A DNA stretch of 64,000 nucleotides from Parietichytrium sp. I65-24A (taxonomy: Eukaryota > Sar > Bigyra > Thraustochytrida > Thraustochytriidae), in contig BLSF01000010.1 of assembly GCA_012862575.1 (NCBI GenBank), positions 248,001 to 312,000 on the forward strand, given 5' to 3'. Shown in pieces: positions 49,365-60,003 of this stretch. How positions within the stretch are numbered: the first letter of the stretch is position 1; each line of letters starts with the position of its first letter. The notes below the pieces were generated by a model. That model made no database searches. It had not been told where the DNA came from and worked only from the letters and a program-made list of their open reading frames with translations. Position numbers and translations under genes: made by a program.

Positions 49365-51657
49365 CGGGCCGCGATCGCGACTGATCTCGCAATGTATTTG
49401 GGGATTGCAACTTTCATCTGTACAAAAGACAAGCAGCTGGTTATGACGAGTCATGGCTTGGTAGTATACATTCACATGCTCACATGGAAAGTCGATTGCG
49501 ATGCGTTCGTGTGTTAGCCTTTCTCAAAGTACTTGGAAATTTTTGGGCAATAACGGAAACACCAAGACGAAAGTCAAACATTCAAGCCAAAAAATACTGA
49601 TACCTAAGCAGGAAGTGTCTCCCTGCCATTTCTGTCAATTCACATCTATCATCTGCAGTGCAAGCAGATGTACTCGTTCAATTGTTGACCGAAAGGCCAA
49701 ATAAAGTACATGGAAATCAAGACCCTACAAGGCCTCGGGCTTTCTCAACTTGCAGCGCAGTATTTGCTTTGAGATCTTGAGGGCCGAGAAATGAATAAGT
49801 CGTCGGGTGGTATGATGGGTGACCGGCCATCTGTACTACTTGCCAAGGACATGGCATCTTCGTTCTAACTTGTGGAAGAGTGAGCGGCAATCAAATTCAC
49901 ATTGTACATCGCCTCTCTCACATTCAGTCCTTCGCGATTTCTGTCTTCTGAGTCCACCTTGGCTCACATGTCCACATTCCAGAGCGTTTCAGCGGCAAGC
50001 CGCCGTCGCTTGTTCCCACCGACACTACATGATACTCGAGCCTTCTATCCCTTTGCTGATTTGCCGTGCCAAAGTTTGTTCCTGCGTTGCAATTTGTTTT
50101 TCGGCACACACTGTGGCATTTCACTGTCTGAGTCCGATTGAAAATATAACGGACAGATTAGCAGTGTGGAAGTGCCAACGCACAAAAGCCTAAGGATGGA
50201 TGCCTCACCACGTCTGTAAGGTGCTAATCGCTTCTCCATCCACTGATTGATGTCTGCGGCAACATGATTGATCAATGTCCCAACCGGATGCGTGGGGAAA
50301 TGGAGTGGAAGGGATTCTCTACTCGCTAGTCCAAAGTGAGTGGCAAAGTTGTGCGTCCTCGGTCAAGAACAAGTTCACGAACTTTAACGCGGAAGAATGT
50401 ACACTTGTTCTTTCCCCCGTAAACGAACGTCAACGAATGAGAAGACACGGAGCTTCTTCTCAATGCTACAAATGCTACACCTCTTCAATCATAACCTTCT
50501 CCTTGCACGAAAGCAAAAAAGACCATTTCGTATTGCAAACGGTACGAATCCTGACTTACCGGTAACAAACTTCAGCGTCGGAAATAAGGCAGACAATTCA
50601 AGCGACTTCGTGTGCATTCTGTAGTTCAAAAACCTCACTCCTACGTGTACGTTGGACTCGGCTCCTAGTACCCCGTTCAATTTTCGTTGAACCGGTCGTT
50701 CGAATGCTGCAAACCCGAGAACTCTGAAGTGGCGCGGGGAGGTAGCCAGGCACATTGAGTAGTTGGAAGTCAAAGCCTCCGGAAGTTTTCAGGACAATCC
50801 AAGAGAGCGCAGATGCTTCCAAATTTTGTAAATCTTCTTGAAGCTGCCTAAGCCGTGAAACGCTTTTGGCGCCGCTCGCAGTGAGACATTTACGTTTGTG
50901 TGTGAACTTACTTAATTTGTTCGTCAATCGTGTCGAAGTACAAGACTAGTGTCAATCAGCCGAAATCATAAAACTACGTCATTTGAGATGCGTTGAACTC
51001 CTAGTGACCGTGACTCGGAACGTAGCCGTGAAGTGTTGGCAAGAGGATCATGCGGGAACGAAGAAGGAACGCAACCTGGAGGTTGGCTAAATGTCCCAGT
51101 GCGTAGTAGTGCAATCTAGCGCCAATCACGCTTTCCCGCTGCTGGACTTTTAGTCGATGTTTCGGCCCTTAAAGAGCAGAATTCAGAATTCAGAAACTAT
51201 GGACTGCGATTCAGGCATTGCTGCTCAAGATTACGGTGGAGCGCCACAGTTGAAAAATGCAAGAAACGAACTGATTTTCTGCATAAGAAATTGCGATGCA
51301 GTGTAAATGCGCTGACATCAGCGCTATACAGGTAGAAAAAAACGGAGAGTTAGGGGTTGAGAAATTGGACACCGCTGGGACAAATTTCTGCAGAAACATA
51401 GAATGCCAATTACCTTCCGGTCGGACAGAACTTGCTTTTGACCTTGGCCATCGTCATCTCGCAAAGCATTTCGTCAAGAGTTCGCTCGATCTTCTAATTC
51501 TATGAGCCAGATCCGTGCTATCATACAGGTGGTTAATAGCTCTTCAGTCAACAATGAGTGCGAGTTCACAAGATGCCCTCAACCACCATGAATGCAAACG
51601 CCGGAAACAAACACCAATCGACGTTCATTTGCTGCATGACTTCCTTCAACGCGCAAA
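49365..51657. other. 2.3-kb central spacer of the receptor array
   Basis: Separates the divergent copies B and C. Short open frames only, no domain signatures. Upstream regions of B and C do not look alike beyond the coding start. It presumably contains both promoters. Confidence 0.5.
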
Positions 51658-54600
51658 ATGCACTTTGGCACGACTTGTATGCTCTTCGCGGCAGCACTGA
51701 GCTCATATCCGACGCTCGCTCAGGATGTCGCCTGCGAGTCTTTCTATGAGACCACCAAAGATAGCATGAATGATGCTGGAGGGATTGTGCTCCAAGGTGC
51801 AGGTTCCACCTTCGCTGGGGTTGTCATGGAGTCCGCTCTGCTTGCTTTTGCATCAAGCCATCCAGGAATCGCAGCTTCTTACCAAGCCATCGGGAGCTCG
51901 TCTGGGAAATGCAGGGTTATGGATTATTGCGCCGAGTGTGACACTACAGAAGATCTCGAAATGCCAGGCAACATCGACTTTGCCTGTAGCGAGAGCTTAC
52001 TCAAGACTGCCAACTACGAAATGTACTCGGATCTCCAGATGTACCCGTTCATGGCCGGCGCAGTGGTTCCCATTTTCAATCTCGAGCATGTTGGAGTGAC
52101 CGAGTTGGTGCTCAGCCCCGAGGTTCTCGCAGCCATCTTTCGCAAGTGCAACAATGACACCATTCCCGGATGTCTTCCGGGGTCCATCTCTCATTGGAAC
52201 GACGAACGGATCGTGGAGCTCAACCCAGGCATAGCCAACGAACTTACTGAGGCAGGAGAAATCTTCGTGGTGGTCCAGGAAGGAGGAAGCGGTACATCAA
52301 GCGTATTTCGAGATGCTTTGAAGCTCTATGACGATCAGTTCGAAGCGCAAACCATGCAGGACGACGAGGAGTGGACAAATGTGGACGCTATTGACGGAGA
52401 GACCAATGATGGTGTAAACGCAGTAATCCGCTTTACAAAATCTGGGATATCATATTCATCTTTGCCAGCAGCTGAGCACTCAAAAAGCCGAATCGCGACA
52501 CTCCTTCATGATGGTTCAAGACCGATTTTGCCCAACTCGAAATCGACCATGTTTGCGACGATGGAATCCGGCCTTGAGTTTGGGAATAATGGGGATGATC
52601 CCGAGCATCTCACTGCCTCACTTCTCGGATCTAAGCAAGCAAGCGCCTGGCCAATATCATCCTACACTTACTTTGTGGTCCGTAAGGAGTCGTTGAGGTA
52701 CGGCGCGGCATGCGAAAATCGGAAAGCACTGCTCACATTCATCACCTGGTTCTTGACAAGCGAAATAGCATCTGAGGTCATTCAGTTTCACGGGTTTTCT
52801 TCCCTTCCCGCAGAAATTGCTGAGCCTGTGCTGGAAAGGCTCCGTGGTGATCTCAAATGCAGCGGAGAGAATCTGTACGTATCTCCAAGAGTCACGAACA
52901 TCCATTTTGACGTAGCCGATGTGCTCGTAGAGACACTCCAGCCACTTCAGGTTCTTCACAAACTCGTTCAGCCGAGCGTGGATCTTCATATTGAGGGAGT
53001 TCATGACGAAGATCTCGGCGAGGAGCTGGGGGAGTTGGAGGAACCACATCTGTTCATCGATCTCAGTTCCAATTTCCCCGAAAGTATAGACGGCGCAAAG
53101 ATATTCGAATTCCTCGCAGTGCCGATTTTGCCAATATTTTCAATCTGTGGTGTGGAGCTCGAAGAATGTGAATACAGCAACGTGAAAATTGAGTGCAATG
53201 TGTCGACCCTGTTGAAAATTCTGCGCGGTGAAATAACCGACTGGTCCCACGAAAGCATCTCTGCCACGGCCAATGGTGAACATGTGCAGCTTCCAGAGAT
53301 GGAAATTCTTGTGATTCGAGTGAACGATGAGCACGACGTGGTTTGGGAGACCCTCGCTCAACAAGAACTGCAGAAAATCGACCCGAGTTTTTCCTTCTCG
53401 GCAAGATCGATTGACGTTGACGGTTACAGTGAAGGTAGATCAAAGGTGTACACAACAGTAGGAGCTCTGATGCTCGCACCTCAGATTGCGCCTCTGCCAG
53501 AGTTGGCGAGGGAATTGAATCTGAGGCTGGACGACGGAACTATGGTTGCGGTACCTGCGTCCGTCAAAGACGGATCATATCCTCTCATAGGTAATTTGTC
53601 AGTTGCGTTTCCTGATTCGTTTTCTGATGATTTGTGCGGTTTTGACGAAGCCGATGGAAATCCGTTGGTTGGCACTGCTTTTGCAAAACTTATCTTTTGG
53701 TTTCTGGACCCAATGACGCTCCGCAGCTTCACAAGCCGTCACTCAGTTCTTCGGACCGATGAACTCGACGAAGAGGAACTCTTGCACTTGCGATCGAGTA
53801 TCTCTTGTGGGGGATCATCTGTGATGCTTCCAACACATGACCTAGACCTTCTCTCAGAAGGCGTTCAAAAGAGCTTTATTGCATTTGTCGCAATCTCGCT
53901 TCTTGCAGGATTTGTTTTGGCACTATGGGTCTACAAACATCGAACGAACCCCATTATTCGTGCCTCCACGTATACGTTCATGATTCAAATTATCTTTGGA
54001 GCTTGTCTGTCAATCTCGACGATCATCCCACTCATTGCTGACGACAGGCAACTATACAATCATGAAGAAGATGATCACGATGAGGAAGCGGAGCTAGACG
54101 AGGCGGCTGTTCTCGATTATCTAAATCTGAGCTGTCGTCTGATCCCGTTCCTCTTTTTTACTGGATTTGGTAAGTTGAAGTATTCTCATTGCTTTGCTGA
54201 GCTGTCGGTCTGATCTAACGGTTGTTTTGTATCTTCTTTCCCACAAAATAGGGCTCGTCTTCTGCCCTTTACTCCTGAAAACCTGGAGGATAAAAGAGCT
54301 CTTTAACAATCGAAAGCTGAAAAGAATTGCCATCCCCACAAATTTGCTCCTCAAGTACGAGCTCGCGGTTCTCGCCCCAATTGTCGGTATTCTTGTGGCT
54401 TGGGTGGCTGTAGACCCTCTTACATGGAAGAGAGAAATCACTGAGACCGACTCTTTCACTGGCTTGCCAACTAAATCTCGTGGAAGCTGCGTTTGTGAGA
54501 CTCCGATGCTGTGGCTAGCTCCTTTGATCATTTTCATCGTGATGATCCTCATTTATGGCAACTATTTGAGTTATTCAGTCCGAAAAGTGCCGGTTGCCTT

Positions 54601-54925
54601 CAGCGAAGGAAAATGGATCGCTGTTGCTCTTATCAATTTTTTAGAGTGCTTCACGCTTTGCGTGCCCATTCTATTCATAACGTACGATATGCCATCGATG
54701 GACATCCTTGTCAAGGCATTGTTTGCTGTAGTGGTGAATTGGGGAACAATCATCATCATCTTTGCTCCAAAGTTTCAGCTTTATGTTCATGGCAAGTACT
54801 CTGTTACCCCAAGTAGCAATGATAAAGGGTCCGCGTCCAGAGCTGCTAAAGGCGGGGCTTCCTCCACAGTTGCTGCAGAGACAGATGTGGCCTCGAGAGC
54901 AACACAGCGGAGCACAAGCTCTTGA
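51658..54925 (+). CDS. PstS-like/class C GPCR, copy C (complete, one intron)
   Basis: Exons 51658-54169 and 54252-54925 encode 1061 residues. A signal peptide (1-22) precedes PstS-like domain 1 (about 43-415). This aligns with E. coli PstS throughout: GAGSTF (48-52), AIGSSSG (77-83), IDFACSES (106-113), MYPFMAGAVVPIFN, SHWNDERIVELNPG (178-191), GGSGTSSVF (209-217), AWPISSYTYFVV and FSSLPAEIAEPVL. Domain 2 (about 470-735) keeps LRGEITDWSHESI and the overall plan but lacks the SGT motif. A GABA-B-like class C 7TM domain follows (about 738-1010): RASTYTFMIQIIFGACLS, GLVFCPLLLKTWRIKELF, AWVAVDPLTW, GNYLSYSVRKVPVAF and a final FAPKFQLY. The tail is Ser/Ala-rich. Likely a surface receptor for phosphate or a similar oxyanion, coupled to G proteins (inference). 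Confidence 0.9.
54170..54251 (+). other. Intron (82 nt) in receptor copy C
   Basis: The donor is GTAAGT, CTAAC is at 54215-54219 and the acceptor AATAG. Phase 1, inside the TM3 coding region, at the same site as in copies A and B; absent from copy D. Confidence 0.9.
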
Positions 54926-55466
54926 TCAAGAGTTCAAAAGTTCAATTTTTATCATTTTTCGCTGCCACCCCTTTCTCTTAAAGTTCCTTTTCGTAGTACC
55001 TATTTTCACCTTCACACCAAATAGATCATTGAATCTACTAGCTAGTCTAAACAGCGTCACATCACGGATAAGGCGTACCGTATGTAGATTCTCGCCTCCA
55101 TGGGATTCGAATCCGCTTCTGTATCATACCCGTGCTGCCAGTCAGTCAGTGTAGTCTATGTCAGTTATGTCAGTGGAAACCCAATTTGTGGTCGGACTTT
55201 CTTACCGGTAACACTCAGAGTATGTAATAGATCCGCTCTACGCTCGAAAGTCACGGTCACGATTGTCACGATGACGATTGACAGTGAGTACTGAATACTG
55301 AGTACTGAGTGAAGTGAGTGATTGACAGTGGGTACCGATTGGAGGGAAAGGTCGCGATGCAAATGGGGCTGAAAGAGGCGTCTCCGGCACGTTTTTATTT
55401 GACAGTAAAAGCCCAGGCTGGAGACACTGAAAACGGGCCCGGGCTTGCCAGGCCGTCATTCGTGAG
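54926..55466. other. Spacer between receptor copies C and D
   Basis: 541 bp. It contains a cluster of GAGTACTGA/GATTGACAGTG near-repeats at 55270-55335 and a GATTCGAATC palindrome near 55103; no gene. Confidence 0.55.
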
Positions 55467-58400
55467 ATGGGCGTTCACTTTCTGCGAGCGACAACAAATG
55501 TTTTCATGCTTCTGAGCTTGGCCAGGGAAGCGAGCGCATGCGAGGCGGAAGCTTCAGAAGGTCTGAGTGGAGGCAAGGTCGTGGTGATCGGGGCAGGCGC
55601 CTCTTTTCCAAACCGGCTGTATCAAGATGCACTGTTCACGTACGCGTTTAGCGAGGACGGCGCGTCGTTTAGCTATTCGGCAATGGGGAGTGGCAAAGGC
55701 AAATGCAGGATCATGGACTATTGCACGAGGTGTGATGTTGAAGACGACCTTGCGGATCCTCAGGTGATCGACTTTGCCGGCTCCGACTCGCTGCTTACTG
55801 ATGCGGACTATGAGGAGTTTCCAGACGTGCAAATGTACCCCTCAGCCGCTGGAGCGGTAGTTCCAATATTTAACTTGAAGAGCGTTGGAATCAATACCCT
55901 CGTATTGAACACCACCGTACTGAGTGCTATTTTCCGTCGGTGCGAGGATCCCCTACTTGAAAGCTGCTTGCCAGGATCTATTGCATTGTGGAGTGACCCA
56001 GCAATTGTCTCGCTGAACCCAGACCTTGAGGACAGACTCGTTGCTGCCGGAGAAATTAATCTTGTTGTCCAAGAGAGCTCAAGTGGAACCACGGAAATAT
56101 TCAAGCGAGCATTGTCCAGCTTTGACGCAAACTTCTTTGCACAGGTGGGTGAATCATCTTCAGCAACGTGGAACAATGTACGCGTCACCAAGGGCGACAC
56201 AAACACAGGGGTAGCCTCCGTGGTTGCAGTGACCGAGTCCTCAATTGGGTACAGCATCCTTGCGGAAGCAAATTCCATGGGGCTCTCCACCGCATCGCTT
56301 CTTATGCATGGTGCATCGACTCCTGTTGAAGCATCTGTCGAGGCAATCAGCATGGCTGTGATGGAGAATGGCTTAAATTTTGGAAACAATGGAGATTCTG
56401 CGTCAAGGCTGACCGCCAACATCCACAACTCTCTCGGATATCGCTCTTGGCCTATTTCTGGTTACACCTATTTTGTGCTGCGCAAAGAATATCTTCGGGA
56501 TGGAGCGTCGTGCGAGAATCGTGTAGCATTGTACAATTTTCTCGAGTGGTTCTACACCAGCTCCGTTGTCACCGATTTAGCTTCTGCTCAAGGATTCGCG
56601 GTTCTGCCGGCTGAAGTGAGCGCCTACGTCTTAAAGCAGCTGAGGTCGCAGCTTAAATGCAATGGAGAACTATTGTATCAGGCAGATGTTTTCTTCAAAT
56701 TTCAAATGGATCTTACTCCAGCTGTGTACAATATGCTAAAATCAGTCGCCCCAGTCTTTTCGCTCATAGATGAGCTCGTTATGGTCCAGGTGGGGAAGAT
56801 CTCCGAGTCAATACCAGCCCTCTCGTTAGAAGTTCCTCACGTTATTTTTGACGTTCGGGATAGACTGCCATCGGGCGATAACTTGACGGTAGTTGACATG
56901 TTTGGTGTTCCGCTTGTCGTGTTGTATTCAATCTGCGGAGCACAGACTCAGCAGTGCTCTACAGGGTGGAAAAAGCTCAACGTCAGTATTCCTATTTTGG
57001 CAGATATCCTCTCTGGAGAAATCACAAATTGGGCGGGAATACTTTCGGACCTACCTGAACAGGAAATAAAAGTATATAAATACGTCGGCAGCGACGGTGC
57101 GCTTTGGACGGAAAGCTTTCAAAGTATGCTTCAGCTGTACGTTCCGCAGTTCGAGTTTACAGCAAACGCGACATCTGCTGAGAGTCTAGAGGCTATAAAA
57201 GCCCATGTCTACTCCACCCCGGGTGCGATCACTGTGATTCCACACACGGGCAGCCTGACGGACTTGGACGTCTACCTTTCCCTCGAGATAGGTGGCATTT
57301 ACGTCGATTATTCGTCGGAGCAGTATCCCTTTGTTCAGCATGTGTCCATGGCATTCTCCACGCAGTTTCCAGAGACATCTTGTTCCACAAACTCGCTGGT
57401 TGGAATAGCAAACAGGTTTGGAAAGTTCGTTTTCTGGATCACATCAATAAGCACGCTCGAAAACGCGATGTCAACCTACAACATGCAGCTGCTTTTAGAA
57501 AAACTTACAGCGAGCGAGCTGCGGGAGATCCAGCTCGCGGTCAAGTGCAATGGATCCTCTATTATGGAACCAGAGCATGAATTAGACTTGCTCCCTAAAG
57601 GCACAAAGGCGGCAGTACATGCTATAGTTTCGATTTTGTATGTATCTCTGAGCTTGATGCTGATTGCAGCGGTGATATTCAGACGATCTTCTGTGGTTCG
57701 CGCAACATCTCTCACATTCATGGTGCAAATCATATTCGGCGCGTTGCTTAGCGTTTCCAGCATTCACCCTTTGCTGTTCGATGATAGAGACATATATGAG
57801 CTGCCGGAAAGTGTCGATGCAGTAGCTCTGCAAAGTGCGCTAGATCAAAGCTGTATGGCGGCTCCGTACCTGTTCTTCATTGGATTTGGCTTTATGTTTG
57901 TTCCAATGGTTTTGAAAACCTGGCGAATCCTGCAAATATTCAAGAACAGGAAATTGAGGCGGGTGATCATCCCGCTTTCCACTATGCTGAGGTATGAATT
58001 GTTCATACTGGCACCCATCGTGACGCATCTCATCCTGTGGAGTCTGTGGGATCCATTGACCTGGGTTCGAACGGTGAAAGAGGTCGACAGCTACACCGGC
58101 TTGCCGACTTCGTCTATAGGGCGTTGCGAGTGTAAACGACCATGGGTCTGGCTCTCCCCGTTGCTGGGTTTTATTGTCCTGGCATTAATTGTTGGAAACT
58201 ATTTGAGTTTTCGCTCGAGGCACATACCGGTGGCGTTTCATGAAGGAATGTGGGTTTCCCTAGCCCTGCTAAATTTCCTGGAATGTTTTTTGCTCTGTTT
58301 ACCGCTCCTTGTCATAACCAGCGAGTCATTTCGGCTGGGTGTACTAATCAAATGCGCGTTCGTGCTGATGTCCACTGTGGGCGCTGTTATGCTCATATTC

Positions 58401-58562
58401 TTGCCCAAGTTGAAGCTATTTTGGACTGGGCACTATGTCATGATATCCTCAGAGCACTCGGCCGTACTTCATGGCCCTTTTCTTCAAGGCTCTGCACACA
58501 CTTGGAATCATGCAAGTGAGGTCATCACAGATGTCAGGTTCCAGCCACAGAGCAAACGGTAG
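55467..58562 (+). CDS. PstS-like/class C GPCR, copy D (complete, intronless, divergent)
   Basis: A single 1031-residue open frame with the same plan as copy C. A signal peptide (about 1-25) precedes PstS-like domain 1 (about 35-415): GAGASFPNRLYQ, SAMGSGKGKC, IDFAGSDSLL (Asp kept), YPSAAGAVVPIFN, ALWSDPAIVSLNPD, ESSSGTTEIF, SWPISGYTYFVL and FAVLPAEVSAYVL. Degenerate domain 2 (about 480-700) has VDMFGVPLVVLYSICG and LSGEITNWAG. The class C 7TM domain (about 712-985) has RATSLTFMVQIIFGALLS, GFMFVPMVLKTWRILQIF, SLWDPLTWVRTV, GNYLSFRSRHIPVAFHEG and FLPKLKLFW. The tail is short. It is clearly diverged from copies A-C in DNA and lacks their intron. The start is the first ATG of the frame. Confidence 0.92.
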   Translation: MGVHFLRATTNVFMLLSLAREASACEAEASEGLSGGKVVVIGAGASFPNRLYQDALFTYAFSEDGASFSYSAMGSGKGKCRIMDYCTRCDVEDDLADPQVIDFAGSDSLLTDADYEEFPDVQMYPSAAGAVVPIFNLKSVGINTLVLNTTVLSAIFRRCEDPLLESCLPGSIALWSDPAIVSLNPDLEDRLVAAGEINLVVQESSSGTTEIFKRALSSFDANFFAQVGESSSATWNNVRVTKGDTNTGVASVVAVTESSIGYSILAEANSMGLSTASLLMHGASTPVEASVEAISMAVMENGLNFGNNGDSASRLTANIHNSLGYRSWPISGYTYFVLRKEYLRDGASCENRVALYNFLEWFYTSSVVTDLASAQGFAVLPAEVSAYVLKQLRSQLKCNGELLYQADVFFKFQMDLTPAVYNMLKSVAPVFSLIDELVMVQVGKISESIPALSLEVPHVIFDVRDRLPSGDNLTVVDMFGVPLVVLYSICGAQTQQCSTGWKKLNVSIPILADILSGEITNWAGILSDLPEQEIKVYKYVGSDGALWTESFQSMLQLYVPQFEFTANATSAESLEAIKAHVYSTPGAITVIPHTGSLTDLDVYLSLEIGGIYVDYSSEQYPFVQHVSMAFSTQFPETSCSTNSLVGIANRFGKFVFWITSISTLENAMSTYNMQLLLEKLTASELREIQLAVKCNGSSIMEPEHELDLLPKGTKAAVHAIVSILYVSLSLMLIAAVIFRRSSVVRATSLTFMVQIIFGALLSVSSIHPLLFDDRDIYELPESVDAVALQSALDQSCMAAPYLFFIGFGFMFVPMVLKTWRILQIFKNRKLRRVIIPLSTMLRYELFILAPIVTHLILWSLWDPLTWVRTVKEVDSYTGLPTSSIGRCECKRPWVWLSPLLGFIVLALIVGNYLSFRSRHIPVAFHEGMWVSLALLNFLECFLLCLPLLVITSESFRLGVLIKCAFVLMSTVGAVMLIFLPKLKLFWTGHYVMISSEHSAVLHGPFLQGSAHTWNHASEVITDVRFQPQSKR

Positions 58563-60003
58563 TGCCTGCATTTGTTTGGAAGCTGCGCCTATTCTGCTGG
58601 CAAATCATCCTTGCCCAACTTTGCTTTTGATTGTTGTCTCAAATTATACCGCCGCCTATCTTCCGCAGAGCCCTGTACGTTCCTTCTCTGTTTCTTTACT
58701 GAAATCAATCAAAATTCAGCAAACATTGAAAAGACATTGTGGTCACAGTCAACATAATAAGCGACTCTGTAAAATTTGAACCAGTGTGTTTCGAGGCTCT
58801 CTCTTTATCTTGCCTGAGGTTCGATAATGTGGAACTAAACAAAAAAACATTGTGTATCCATGGGTAAACCAACACATTATAAATGAGACGCGGTCCCTGG
58901 AGTGCCACTCGCCCTCGCTCGCGCCCGACTTGAGGTTCCACTACCTAATCGAATCCTATAGTCCTGAAGTGATAGGAGGTGCTATCGCTTACTACCTCTT
59001 ATTACATGGGGCTATACAGGCTGTCATAGTTGTCATAGTCTATGTACTTTTCCTCCTCTCAGGCTCTACTAGAGTCTACGTCTTTAAGTGTAGCTGGTTA
59101 GCGGACCACGCATAAGCAGCGTTTATGGTAAACCATATCGATTTCCGCCTCCAGTAGGCCAGCTATAGAACTACATATGTTATATAGAGAGACTAATAGA
59201 AGCACTATCTAGCTACTAGACTTTGATAACATAGAGTACTACTAGCCTAGTAGAGAGGCGCGGCGGCAACATGCGGCAACGGACAAATAGGCGCGGAAGT
59301 GTGAGTTGAATGGAGGACTGAGAGATTAAGCGCTGAGAGTGACTTGTTTGATTTTAAGCAAGGAAGGCGAAGGTTTACTTGTCAATTGGCTGAAATCAAG
59401 AACGATTGAGTGCGGCATTCGTAACTCCGCGTTGTACCGTCGAATGCTCTCGCAAGCCACGCACCTGCCAGACAGCTTTGCAAAACATGGGGATTACTGT
59501 AAAAGGTTGGATGGGAGCTTTACTGGCTCCACATTCCGCGTTTTTCCCAAGTCTACGCGGCGCTCAATCTGTTGACATTGAAGCTCTAGGCTTTCGCCGT
59601 GATTGCCGCCATGAAACAGAGTCCCTCGGGCAAGGAAGACATTACAGGCACTCTTTTCTAATCCCGTCGTAGCGGAAAATGGGATGTTCCCAAGTCTTTC
59701 CCATTCGCCAGCCCCGCGCGGAGCAATGATTTCACCATGCGCGCCGAACAAAAGTAGAGACTCTCTACATTCAGCTACGAAGGCGGTAATGCGATTTGTC
59801 AGAGTTTATTGGGCAAGGATGAAGATAAAGGCCAGGAAGAGGCAACCAGATCTCAAACAAGAGGCTGCGAAGCGAGAGGTTGGAAGCCACAAAGAGGCAG
59901 GGGTGATCAAGCAAACACCAATCGGTGGGGCGCGATCGTATCATCTCGCCAGTCAGCGCAAAGTTCGTTTGGTGTGTGGTCAATTTAGTTCTCAGCAGCA
60001 AAG
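58563..60003. other. Spacer downstream of the receptor array
   Basis: About 1.4 kb without a supportable gene. A CTA/TAG-rich island spans about 58960-59270. An 87-codon frame at 58852-59115 has a hydrophobic run but lies in this island and has no other coding sign. Confidence 0.5.

Noticed and set aside
55085-55160. Possible tRNA-like B box (GATTCGAATCC) upstream of receptor copy D
   Set aside because: On the reverse strand an A-box-like word is only ~16 nt away, too close for a tRNA, and no acceptor or T stem pairs.
58852-59115. 87-codon frame with a hydrophobic segment
   Set aside because: It lies in a CTA/TAG-rich island with no further coding sign; hydrophobicity comes from the TA-rich composition.
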